NCBI GenBank assembly: GCA_039566865.1
Contig: CM076960.1
Coordinates: forward strand, 6,930,001 to 6,994,000
From: Aurelia coerulea
Taxonomy: Eukaryota > Cnidaria > Scyphozoa > Semaeostomeae > Ulmaridae
Direction: 5' to 3'
DNA length: 64,000 nt
The notes under the pieces are model-generated. The model made no database searches, was not told where the DNA came from, and saw only the letters and a list, made by a program, of their open reading frames with translations. A program made the translations under genes and the position numbers. This document shows positions 54,774-64,000 of this stretch, in pieces. The number at the start of each line of letters is the position of its first letter. The stretch's first letter is position 1.

Positions 54774-55645
54774 CCAGTACTTTTTAATATGTACAGCGAG
54801 GAACTAATAAATGATGCCCTACAAGATGAATCTGGGTTAGAATTGAATGGAATGGTTATCAATAACATAAGGTTTGCTGATGACACCGTATTGCTAGCTA
54901 GCACGGAAGAAGATTTACAGAGATTAATTGAAAAGATAAATGAAAGTTGTACAGCTTATGGTATGGAGTTGAATGCGAAAAAGACCAAGGTTATGGTCAT
55001 GGAAAAACAGCCAGGGACGAAAATCGTAATAAAATCAGATGGGGTGGCATTAGAACAAGTAAAGCAATATAAATATCTTGGCACACTAATTACGGAAGAT
55101 GCTAAATGTTTACAAGAAATCAAAAGGAGAATAGGAATAGCAAAGAAATCATTCTGGGAATTAAAGGAACTCATGAAAAGCAATATCAATACGAACACCA
55201 AGAAAAGGTTACTGAAGACGTATATAATGTCACTATTAACATACGGTTGTGAAGCATGGACAATAGGTAAAGACGCTGCAAGAAGGATAAATGCATTTGA
55301 AACATGGTGTTATCGCAGAATATTAAAGTCAGCTGGATAAACAAAGTTACGAACAAAGAGATATTTGACAGAGTAAAAGAAAAACCAAATCTATTAAAGC
55401 TGATTGCTCAACGTAAATCGTCATTCTTTGGCCATATAGCAAGAAGCCCAAATCGAAATTTATTTGTTAACGTCATAGAAGGATTCATAAATGGCAAAAA
55501 AGCACAGGGTAGACCTCGAAGAATGTGGATAGACGACATCAAAGAGTAGACCAATATCAAAGAATATGGACAATTGAAAATGACAGCACAGAACAGAGAA
55601 CAGTGGAGATCCATGATAAGCAACCTTCGGACTTACGAGGACGCT
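54774..55645 (+). pseudogene. RTE/L1-like RT, part 2, with (GATA)n tail
   Basis: PVLFNMYSEELINDAL, then NIRFADDTVLLAST (catalytic FADD), KTKVMVMEK, YKYLGTLITEDAKC, IMSLLTYGCEAWT and WCYRRILK, a frameshift near 55335, then KVSWINKVTNKEIFDRV, SSFFGHIAR, GRPRRMWIDDIKE and a stop at 55547-55549 (TAG) where the family usually has Trp. The sequence reads on to QNREQWRSMISNLR. It ends near 55657 in ATAGATAGATAGA, an RTE-like simple tail. Confidence 0.88.
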
Positions 55646-55660
55646 ACATAGATAGATAGA

Positions 55661-57416
55661 CTGTATCTCCTGCTACATGGACACTGACAAATTGCAGCAG
55701 CTAATGAGAGCATTTGTGTTATCGCACTTTAGCTACTGTCCACTTGTTTGGATGTTTTATGACAGAACTTTAAACCATAGAATAAATCATGTTCACGAAA
55801 GGGCACTGCGCATTGCGTACAAGGATCACGGAAGTGATTTTGGTTCTCTCCTGGAACAGAGCAATTCGGTGCCCATCCATGTAAGAAACCTACAGTTGCT
55901 TATGACGGAAATTTTTAAAACAAAGTCTGATCTAAATCCACCTTTCATGAAAGATATTTTTATGGAGAGAGGTATTAGCTGCAACCTAAGGCATGGCAAT
56001 GACGCTCAAATTCCAAAGGTGCGAACCACGTCCTTTGGAGTTGAGACCATAGCCTACCTTGGAAATAAACTTTGGCAGTTTTTACCGCACGAAATAAAAC
56101 GATCAAGCACCCTTCCTATTTTCAAAAAACGAATTAGATGTTTACTACTGGGTGACCCAGAGGAGAGTGACCCTGCACAATCTGTTGCACAGAATTAAGT
56201 GGGTGGTCGATTGGGGTCGATTGGGAGATGTTTACTACCAGTACAAAACTATCAAAAACAAGCTGAAAGGGGGCTTGAGCTCCCTGAGAAAGCTGAAAGA
56301 CATCCTTCCGCAAAGGAAACTTGACCAGGTCTACAAAGCTCTCTTTGAAAGCCACCTTCGCTATGGCGACATTGTTTGGTGTACTCTTTCCAACACCAAA
56401 CTATCCCAACTGCAACGATTACAGACAAGGGCAAAGAAGCTAATACTGAACGCCAAGTATAAGGACGGTTGGAACTGTAAATGGCTCAATGTAAAGTCTT
56501 TGCTCTCATTTGACAAAGGAGTCATGACATATAAAATTCTGCATGGCCTTTGTCCCGAAAATCTTCGCCATAAGTTCACTGAAAGATCCATGACTTCAGA
56601 GCATAGAACCAGAAATCATGGAGATCTGCAAATTCCCAAAGTTAGGTTAGAATATGCAAAGCGAAGTTTCTACTTCTCTGGTGTCAAAAATTGGAATGAT
56701 ATCCCGTACAACATTCGAGAACAAGAATCAATCGCTCGTTTTAAAACAGGTTTTAGAAAGTATCTTTTGAACCTACAAAACCCAAACACGACCCCTTGGT
56801 AGAGCAGCATATTTAAATTATTTACAATTTTTTCTTTAAATTTTTTCTTTGAGATAATTTGTAAATACGCTGAAAGGCTTTTTCATGTATAAATATTGAT
56901 AAAATGAAAAAAAAAATTAAATGATGTTGGAATGGCGAAAAATGCAACTGTAGGCTCTGCAAAACATACATTCCAAGAGTTGGGTTTCTAACATGATAAA
57001 CATTTCTTGGGCCTTCTCGCGAGGATGGGGGCGGTGCGCTGCTTCCCGGTGGGATGGGGGATGTGCTGTGCGGGATGTGAGGTCCCCTTCACGATGCAGG
57101 CACTGGGCTGCGGTTGAACTGGGGAATTGCTCCCTAGCGGCGACCGCAGCTTAGGATATGCGTGTGGGGGTTCCCTCGCACGGTGTGTCCGCCGTCTCTC
57201 TGGGAGGTGGGCGTCGCTCCGTTCCTCGTAGGGAAGGCATGCTTTTAATCTTGTATATAATCCACTAAATGTTTTTATTGATTAGCTTTAGGAATTAATT
57301 TGTAAATTTTGTAAATTTTTGTAAAGTAGGCCTAAATTAGCTGTAATTTAGCTATTCTTTTTATTTTACTTAGCCTACATTAAATAAATTATTGATGATG
57401 ATGATGATGATGAAGA
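55661..57416 (+). pseudogene. CR1-group LINE tail, sister of the copy in P1
   Basis: From CTGCTACATGGACACTGACA on it matches 23640-25050. ORF: RAFVLSHFSYCPLVWMFYDR, NHVHERALRIAYKDHGSD, LGNKLWQFLPHEIKRSS, then interrupted at 56142 by another LINE fragment; after 56923 it resumes (CNCRLCKTYIPRVGFLT-like) with the 3' UTR and a (GAT)n tail (about 57394-57414). Lacks the G-run MITE present in the sister, so it gives the empty site. 5' truncated directly after the (GATA)n tail of the RTE-like element. Confidence 0.88.
56143..56922 (+). pseudogene. Second LINE C-terminal fragment, nested
   Basis: Open from 56152 to 56802: WVVDWGRLGDVYYQYKTIKN, GGLSSLRKLKDILPQRKLD, ESHLRYGDIVWCTL, RLQTRAKKLI, YKILHGLCPENLRHKF, FYFSGVKNWNDIPYNIREQE: RT C-terminus of a different CR1/L2-like LINE. 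Ends AAAATGAAAAAAAAAATTAA. A GATGTT duplication lies at 56137-56142 and 56923-56928, which marks target-primed insertion of a short 5'-truncated copy into the sister LINE. Confidence 0.85.
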
Positions 57417-57904
57417 CTCTCTATGAATGTTGTAGTTCAAATTTTTATCGATAAATCGTTGCTTTTTGTACCAAAAATCACCCACTGGCACTTATCGCCA
57501 CAGCTTCTTGCAGTTATTTTAAAACCACTCTGAAAGGATAGGGTGTCGTTTAAAAACGATTGATTATATTTTCATGATTGCGATATAATTTTGATATTAA
57601 TAAATTAGGATTCAAGCAGTCAATGGCTTTGGAAAGGTCCATAACTACGATCTCAGCAGTGTTTCCACTGCCCAATGCCTCTCTCCAGTTTGCAATAATT
57701 TCCTTCATGCAGTTTTTCAGTTATCTAATTGATTGAAAAGCTCTCCAACCACAAAATTAAACAGGATTTCGAAAAGCCAATTCTAGCAAGAAGTATTTTT
57801 GAAAACCGTCTTTTATATCTTTTATCAGGTAGAGAAAATTCTGAAAGACTGAGCAAGAGGGTAACCCCTTATAGTCACACCAAGATATTTCTCTTCGAGA
57901 ACAT
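57417..57904 (-). pseudogene. Mostly unassigned; small LINE RT piece
   Basis: On the minus strand 57610-57720 reads NCMKEIIANWREALGSGNTA then IVVMDLSKAIDCL, an RT motif with the catalytic Asp. The rest has no readable motif before the repeat array starts. Confidence 0.5.
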
Positions 57905-58690
57905 TCCATGCTGTAAGGATACACAGTTTGATACACTGAAAAAGATAGGATACAGACCCCTTCGAAAATTTGCCCCCTAAAGCTATTTTTAGACTGGGGT
58001 ACTAGTTTCCAGGCCTTCACAGTGGTTGTTATAATAACATTGCTGCAAATTGTGATATTAGCATGAAACTTGGTAAGGATACACAGTTTGATACACTGAA
58101 AAAGATAGGATACAGACCTCTTCGAAAGTTTGCCCCCTAAAGCTATTTTTAGACTGGGGTACTAGTTTCCAGGCCTTCACAGTAGTTGTTATGATAACAT
58201 TGCTGCACATTGTGATATTTGCATGAAGCTTGGTAAGGATACACAGTTTGATACGCTGAAAAAGATAGGATACAGACCCCTTCGAAAATTTCCCCCCTAA
58301 AGCTATTTTTAGACTGGGGTTCTAGTTTCCAGGCCTTCACATTGGTTGTTGTAATAACATTGCTGCAAAATGTGATATTAGCATGAAGCTTGGCAAGGAT
58401 ACACAGTTTGATACGCTGAAAACGATAGGATACAGACCCCTTCAAAAATTTGCCCCCTAAAGCTATTTTTAGACTGGGGTACTAGTTTCCAGACCTTCAC
58501 AGTGGTTGTTATGATAACATTGCTGCACATTGTGATATTTGCATGAAACTTGGTACGGATACTCAGTTTGATACGCTGAGAAGATAGGGTGCAGACTCCT
58601 TCAAAATTTGCCCTCTAATGCCATTTTTAGACTTGAGTACTAGGTCCCATGCCTCAACAGTAGTTATTATAATAACAGTGCTGTGTAAAT
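57905..58690 (+). repeat. Left array of a roughly 159-bp tandem repeat (about 5 copies)
   Basis: The anchor GGATAC(A)CAGTTTGATAC recurs near 57916, 58076, 58236, 58396 and 58557. The unit includes TTTTTAGACTGGGGTACTAG and ATAACATTGCTGCA. The last copy is diverged. It is the reverse complement of the unit in the right array. Confidence 0.93.
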
Positions 58691-60012
58691 TGTGATTTTG
58701 CACCAAATATTAGTGGAATGAGGCACATCCAGTATCCAGGGTGTCAGAGGGACATATGTGAATCTAAATCTTAGCCAACTTATGTACACTCTTTGTCCTA
58801 TCCATTTCAACTAAAGCTTACCCTGCAGGTCCTGTCTATCACAGTTCTGTAAGTTATGTTTTGGAGTTCAAGAAAGTGGTTGATTGGCAAACAAATTGCA
58901 TTTACTTCCCAATGAATGAATCAAACCCTTTATTAAGAATCTAGTTATGATATCAGGCTGAAATATTTCTTATCCATAGGGTCCAAAAATATATGATTTC
59001 AGGCTGTAGGTTCTTAATAAATGGAGGTTCTTATGTGCGGGTTTCTACAGTAGCGCCTTTTCAGTAAGGGTTGAAATTGAGAGGTTTCACTTCAAAACAA
59101 AAGAATGCCCAAACACTCCTCTCGTATCATTTTTTAACAATTGTTTGTAGACAGAATCTATTATACGATATGAAAAACGCATATTTACAAGGAGTGGAGG
59201 AAGGCTTTGAAACAGGTGCAAATGGAAAAGGAAGGAGCCAAACTAAATCGCTCTGCTCCATTTGTCAAGAAGCATCGAATGAATGCGAAGCAAATAAGTA
59301 CGCATGCATGTCGACAAAGACCAGGATACAGAAATGTGGCAGATCAATTGAAGAAATTTCAGGCAGTTGGATAATTTGATGCGAATAATGAAAGTAGAAT
59401 AGGCGATACTAGCTGCAGCAATCTTTCTAGTCAGTTTAGGACCAACAGAAGTGAAATTTCACAAGTGGTATAACAATATATATCATCGTTATCACTATCA
59501 GGAACAACAAAAACAGCCACTTGCCAAGGGCCGAGACTCTTCAGCTCATCCAAGTACACGTGCAAGATACAGTGCAATCAACTGCAGTTAAAGTGTTTCT
59601 TTTTTGTTAAAAAGAAGACGCGGATGATAGTCTTACGAAAGTGCAAACTCTGGGACTTGAAAAAAAGGTTCGCAATTGTATAATTGCATTTATGGATCAA
59701 AGATTGCTGGCAAGATTGAACGAAGAAAATCTGGTTGCTACTGAGGCTCTTTTCCCATTTATCTTTCCTGTGTAGCGGCACTATACAGTCGTCTTTGAGG
59801 AATTCGTGGAACAGATAATGCCGAGAAAGCAGAAAGCTAGGTATTATTGCAGGGATGGTTCTGGGTGAAATTCATGAATACTCTAGAGATTATTATCAAG
59901 CACGATTCCATTCCCGGGATTTCATTATTCAAGCTGAATTGCCAACAACCAACCTTAGTCCTTACGGTGCATTAATGGAAAGTATCCAACAAGTGCACAG
60001 TTCATGTTTGTA
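58691..60012. other. Region between the inverted arrays
   Basis: No gene recognised. The stretch ending GTGCGGGTTTCTACAG then TA (59037-59052) is the terminus of a Tc1/mariner-like MITE related to the one at 26.9-27.3 kb. ORFs at 59071-59379 and elsewhere have no known domain. Confidence 0.45.
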
Positions 60013-60198
60013 GGTGAGGGTAAAGTTGCGGTTTTAGCGCCAAGCGCTGGGATCACAGAAGTAGCTAAGCGCTATTTGAGTCCGCGACCCCTTGTCATGA
60101 CGCTCAAGTGTTGGGGCCCTACCGGGTATCGAACCCTGTCTGCCTGACTGTTCTGGCTGCAAAGTCAGAGGATTACACCACTGCGCCACAACACCTGT
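60013..60198 (-). mobile_element. tRNA-derived SINE copy 2
   Basis: Minus strand: A box TGGCGCAGTGG (60178-60188) and B box GGTTCGATACC (60125-60135), with the same body as copy 1 down to GTTGCGG...CCAAGCGCTGGGAT. The head is AGGTGTTGTGGCGC and the tail CTTTACCCTCACC. GTGCA-type short flanks (59993 and 60196) may be the duplication. Confidence 0.9.
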
Positions 60199-60379
60199 GC
60201 AGTCTCTTACTGAAAATATCGTTTTGGTAACATTTAGGGCTAGACAATTTAACAGCATCAGCATTTATCAGGTCTGGAGCCTTTGGGTATGGCATAAGAG
60301 AGGAGTCCGTTAAAGTTGTCTTGATAACTATTGTAGATGCACCGAATCTTGTACCCCATACTAAAAGTAGCAAAAGGGG

Positions 60380-61715
60380 ACATTCTGCTGAAGGGGTCTA
60401 CACCTCACCATTTTTAGATTATCAAACTGTTTCGATCACAATTTGCAGCAATGTTATAAAAACCAGGCCTGGAACCTATTACCCCAGTCTAAAAATAGAA
60501 TTCAAGAGCTTCGATCATAGTGGTCTGCATCCTTTCTCAGTGTATTTTACTGTGTGTACTTACCAAGTTCTATGCTAATATCATAATTTGCAGCAATGTT
60601 ATCATAATAACCACTGTGGAGGCCTGGACCCTAGTACCCCAATCTAAAAATAGCATTAGGGGGCAATTTTTTGGAAGGGTCTGTGTCCCATCTTTTTGAG
60701 CGTATCAAACTGTGCATCCTTACTAGGTTTCATGCTGATATCACAATTTGCAGCAATATTATCATAACAACCACTGGAGGTCTGAAACCTAGTAAGTACC
60801 CCAATCTAAAAATAGCATTAGGAGGCAATTTTTCGAGAGGGTCTGCATCCTTTCTTTTTCAGTGTATCAAACTGTGCATCCTTACTAGGTTTCATGCTAA
60901 CATCACAATTTGCAGCAATATTATCATAACAACCACTGGGGGTCTGAAACCTAGTACCCCAATCTAAAAATAGCATTAGGGGGCAATTTTTTGAGAGGGT
61001 CTGCATCCTTTCTTTTTCAGTGTATCAAACTGTGCATCCTTACTAGGTTTCATGCTGACATCACAATTTGCAGCAATATTATCATAACAACCACTGGAGG
61101 TCTGAAACCTAGTACCCCAATCTAAAAATAGCGTTAGGGGGCAATTTTTCGAGAGGGTCTGCATCCTTTCTTTTTCAGTGTATCAAACTGTGCATCCTTA
61201 CTAGGTTTCATGCTAACATCACAATTTGCAGCAATATCATCATAACAACCACTGGGGGTCTGAAACCTAGTACCCCAATCTAAAAATAGCATTAGGGGGC
61301 AATTTTTCGAGAGGGTCTGCATCCTTTCTTTTTCAGTGTATCAAACTGTGCATCCTTACTAGGTTTCATGCTGACATCACAATTTGCAGCAATATTATCA
61401 TAACAACCACTGGAGGTCTGAAACCTAGTACCCCAATCTAAAAATAGCGTTAGGGGGCAATTTTTCGAGAGGGTCTGCATCCTTTCTTTTTCAGTGTATC
61501 AAACTGTGTATCCTTACCAAGTTTCATTCTAATATCACAATTTGCAGCAATGTTATTATAACAACAACTGTAAAGGCCTGGAACCTAGTACCCCAGTCTA
61601 AAAATAGCTTTAGGGGGCATTTTTTCGAAGGGGTCTGCATCCTATCTTTTTCAGCGTATCGAACTGTGTGTCCTATCCAAGTTTCATGCTTCTATCACAA
61701 TTTGAACAATTCAGC
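60380..61715 (-). repeat. Right array of the 158-bp tandem repeat (about 8 copies)
   Basis: The anchor GTATCAAACTGTG recurs near 60702, 60863, 61022, 61180, 61338 and 61496, i.e. a period of almost exactly 158 bp in the central copies; edge copies are diverged. The unit is the reverse complement of the left array (CCCCAATCTAAAAATAGC, AATTTGCAGCAATATTATCA). The repeated 62-residue minus-strand frames spaced 158 bp apart are by-products of the repeat. Confidence 0.95.
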
Positions 61716-61737
61716 AATATTTTGGTTCTAACAGCCC

Positions 61738-61985
61738 TGACTATTCAGCTTCAACGGCAAAAGAGAATAAAAGTACCCTAATCAATTTTTAGGCCGTTAG
61801 CGAATGATTAAGCTTCAAAGCCAAAAGAGAACAAAAACAAACCTATAATCTGTCTTTAGGCCGTAAGCGAATGACTAAGCTTCAACGGCAAAAGGGGATA
61901 AAATAACCTAATCTAGTTTTAGACCGTAAGCGAATGATAAGTTTTAACGGCAAAAAGGGGAATAGAAAATAACCTACTCGAATGA
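61738..61985 (+). repeat. Roughly 62-bp tandem repeats
   Basis: About four diverged copies of GCTTCAACGGCAAAAG...AATAA...CTTTAGGCCGTAAGCGAATGA. They share the AAGCTTCAACGG core with the 24-bp minisatellite that follows. Confidence 0.8.
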
Positions 61986-62405
61986 TTAAGCTTCAACGGA
62001 AGCGAACGAATCAATTTTCAATGGACGCAAACGAATTAAGCTTCAACGGAAGCGAACAAATTAAGCTTCAACGGACGCGAACGAATCAATCTTCAATGGA
62101 CACAAGCGAATTAAGCTTCAACGGAAGCGAAAGAATTAAGCTTCAACGGAAACGAACAAAAAATTAAGCTTCAACGGAAGCGAACGAATTAAGCTTCAAC
62201 GGAAACGAACAAATTAAGCTTCAACGGAAGCGAACGATTTAAGCTTCATCGGAAGCGAACGAATTAAGCTTCAACGGAAGCGAAAGAATTAATCTTCAAT
62301 GGACGCAAACGAATTGAGCTTCAACGGAAGCGAACGGATTAAGCTTCATCGGAAGCGAACGAATTAAGCTTCAACGGAAGCGAACAAATTAAGCTTTTAA
62401 CGAAA
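61986..62405 (+). repeat. 24-25 bp minisatellite, about 17 copies
   Basis: Unit AATTAAGCTTCAACGGAAGC followed by GAACG or a variant; occasional variants ATCAATCTTCAATGGACGC. Each unit usually carries AAGCTT. The open frame across it is repeat-derived. Confidence 0.95.
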
Positions 62406-62721
62406 GCGATTTCAATGCCATGATAAAAATAAATAACTACTCAAATGTTAAATAATAAATTGTTTGTTTATATGTTTGTTTGTTTGTTTTTACGACCGCA
62501 AGCAGAAGGTTAAGCTTTAACGGTTTACGAGAAAAATTGAGAGGCGTATCACTCTGCAAAAAATCTCGTACGCCTTGGCAAAAAGACAAGCTATTTGGGT
62601 AAAAAACATAAAAATATCCCTAAAGAACCTGTAGTAAAACAAAAAGAGAATAAAGGTCTCGTACGCTTTTGAAGATTGATGCACCCCTCGGAAAGAATAA
62701 ACATCCTACTATACGTTTTGT
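62406..62721. other. Short spacer with (GTTT)n
   Basis: Holds a small GTTTGTTTGTTT run (62462-62490) and another AAGCAGAAGGTTAAGC relic of the repeat core; otherwise nothing seen. Confidence 0.5.
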
Positions 62722-63538
62722 CAGGGCCGTCGCGAAGGAAGTCGAGGAAGGGGGTGTAAGCCTTAAATTCGCCGATAAGGGGCGTGGTAATTGGGCGTGG
62801 TCGTTGAAAATTCAACCTACGTTGATACATCTTCTATGATATGACAGTCACCTTTTCAAACGTGATTGTCGAAAATACTATTGGCTATAGGTTAATCTTT
62901 TGGCTAATCTTCTTGTAAAAGGGTACTAAAATTGGGTAGGGCAGGGCAAGAGCTTGGACGACAGAGAAGACATAAGTATCGAGTTTCTTCCCTTTGGGCC
63001 TTTATGATCTTAAATATCCTTTCTTTATAACTTTAAACCAGTGCTAGCGAGACTCTGGTTGATTGGGCGCATCCAATTCTTTCTCAAGCACTGCATGCCC
63101 TCATATACCAAATAAGAAAATAAATAAACACCAAGACTCTTATGCTGGTGGTAATCCACCCTTCCTGCACTAGCATCACTTATTCATGTCTGTTCTCCTC
63201 ATAAAGTTGGCCTTGTCGGCTTGTTGATAGAAAGGAATCGTATTTTCGACAAAAAATTAGTGAACTTAGGTAGGGCAGTGCGAGCGAAGCGAGCAAAAAT
63301 TCACGCATCTGTAACGGTTAGACTACCCAACATGCATGTAATCGTAATGTAACAAACCATCTTAAATTACAGTCTCAAATTCTCGTTGTCTCAGTGCTCT
63401 GTAGCTGAATCGGAGCTTACCACCTTTGGATGGAAGTTTGTCGGCAAATGCTGGTGTTAGGATCGAGCTTGATTTGCCAACAGCCACTTTTCCAGGGGGG
63501 TGTCACACCCCCTACTCCCCCCTATGGCGACGGCCCTG
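62722..63538. mobile_element. 817-bp hAT-like non-autonomous element
   Basis: Starts CAGGGCCGTCGCGAAGG and ends TATGGCGACGGCCCTG; the first 12 bp are a perfect TIR, shared in its first ten bases with the MITE in BEL. Flanks CGTTTTGT (62714-62721) and CGTTTGTG (63539-63546) look like an 8-bp duplication with one indel. GGGGGTGT and ACACCCCC occur just inside the ends. Non-coding. Confidence 0.8.
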
Positions 63539-63889
63539 CGTTTGTGAACATACAGCAAGAGCCTTACTAAAACCTCAATTACTCTTTCCTTGTTTTTCAG
63601 TTTTAGTGAAATTTACGAGTAGCCCTTTTTTGTGACCCTATAGAACTGCTGCAACACCCTGAAGTAAACTTTTTGAAAAACGGGTCTTAACGAAAGACAA
63701 AAAGAATAAAACCAAAAACTGTGTGTTGAAATAGAATGCGGTGAAAAAACAAAGGGCAGCTGTATAAGAGCTAGTGAAGATAAAACCTTCATAAAAGCTC
63801 GCTGTGTCTAGGCCTATGCACCAAAATGGCAGTGAAATATCACACGTGCAGCTATGAGAACAGCAAGAAACTGCAAACAATGAAAACAA
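63539..63889. other. Unassigned sequence near the right edge
   Basis: No domain or repeat recognised. Confidence 0.4.
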
Positions 63890-64000
63890 AACTAAGTTCA
63901 AGTTCAAGTTTTCATTTTAAAATTTTAACATACAAATTCCAGCTAACAACAAGTACAAAGCTACATTAACAACAACAAATAATATCAAATTATACAAAAA
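63890..64000 (-). mobile_element. LINE 3' tail entering from the right edge
   Basis: On the minus strand the sequence ends TTTTAAAATGAAAACTTGAA then CTTGAACTT, very like the tail at 15130-15150 (TTTTAAAATGAGAAACTGAA). This suggests a minus-strand copy of the same or a related LINE starting outside the window. Confidence 0.55.

Noticed and set aside
58757..58830. Possible host exons between the inverted arrays
   Set aside because: No consistent splice sites, no domain, and the region is flanked by repeat arrays on both sides.
60178..60198. Genuine tRNA gene at the SINE heads
   Set aside because: A and B boxes are present, but the acceptor stem is not closed and the sequence continues into a shared SINE body in two copies.
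60818..61480. Four similar 62-residue ORFs spaced 158 bp apart on the minus strand
   Set aside because: By-product of the 158-bp tandem repeat; the other strand and other frames show equal regularity, and no start context or domain is visible.
60818..61700. CRISPR array
   Set aside because: Repeats are contiguous 158-bp tandem units without unique spacers, and the genome is eukaryotic.
61982..62167. Repeat protein with RKRTNQ and ELSFNGSE units
   Set aside because: Translation of the 24-bp minisatellite; the frame closes where the unit length changes.

Overview
The window is animal nuclear DNA made almost wholly of transposable elements. It is AT-rich, with no operons or ribosome-binding sites, and carries tRNA-derived SINEs, several LINE lineages, Penelope-like, DIRS-like, Gypsy and BEL/Pao retroelements, many inverted-repeat DNA elements and long (ATT)n tracts. 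This mix suggests an invertebrate metazoan, most likely a marine one; a cnidarian fits my impression of the LINE and Penelope proteins, but the sequence alone does not prove a phylum. I found no convincing host gene, tRNA, rRNA or CRISPR array.

Layout. 1-1.67 kb: decayed LINE reverse transcriptase (RT) split by a SINE. 1.7-2.99 kb: minus-strand tail of an R2/R4/Dong-type LINE. 3.5-15.15 kb: a nearly complete LINE (ORF1, then PHD finger, endonuclease and RT), opened first by a TA-flanked composite element (6940-8663) and again by a Gypsy retrotransposon (9682-14589), which itself carries a 238-bp inverted-repeat element. 15.15-21.05 kb: a LINE tail opened by a 5.3-kb element with 341-bp terminal inverted repeats (TIRs), which contains further small elements. 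22.2-25.07 kb: a TTAA-flanked piggyBac-like element filled by a LINE. 25.1-28.6 kb: small inverted-repeat elements and a second piggyBac-like element. 28.9-31.1 kb: DIRS-like remnant between inverted repeats.

31.1-51.1 kb is a chain of Penelope-like element (PLE) and Dong-like copies that begin or end at (ATT)n tracts. It has been invaded by a long-TIR element (33.0-35.9 kb), a tandem duplication holding a third piggyBac-like element (36.07-38.8 kb), a young BEL/Pao element (39328-45808) that carries a hAT-like insertion, and a LINE with an intact ORF (46814-48595).

51.1-57.4 kb: LINE fragments, including an RTE/L1-like RT cut by a 2.5-kb TIR element with an 8-bp target duplication. 57.9-61.7 kb: two inverted arrays of a roughly 158-bp repeat, a Foldback-like arrangement. 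61.7-62.4 kb: minisatellites. 62.7-63.5 kb: hAT-like element. 63.9-64.0 kb: a LINE tail entering from the right edge.

The genes are element-encoded and do not form a host pathway. The most useful information is the order of nesting, which several target-site duplications and restored reading frames fix exactly. The most unusual signals are the (ATT)n-linked retroelement chain with a repeated hammerhead-like motif, and the piggyBac-like family with G/C hairpins near its ends and perfect RFX, CRE and E-box sites inside.
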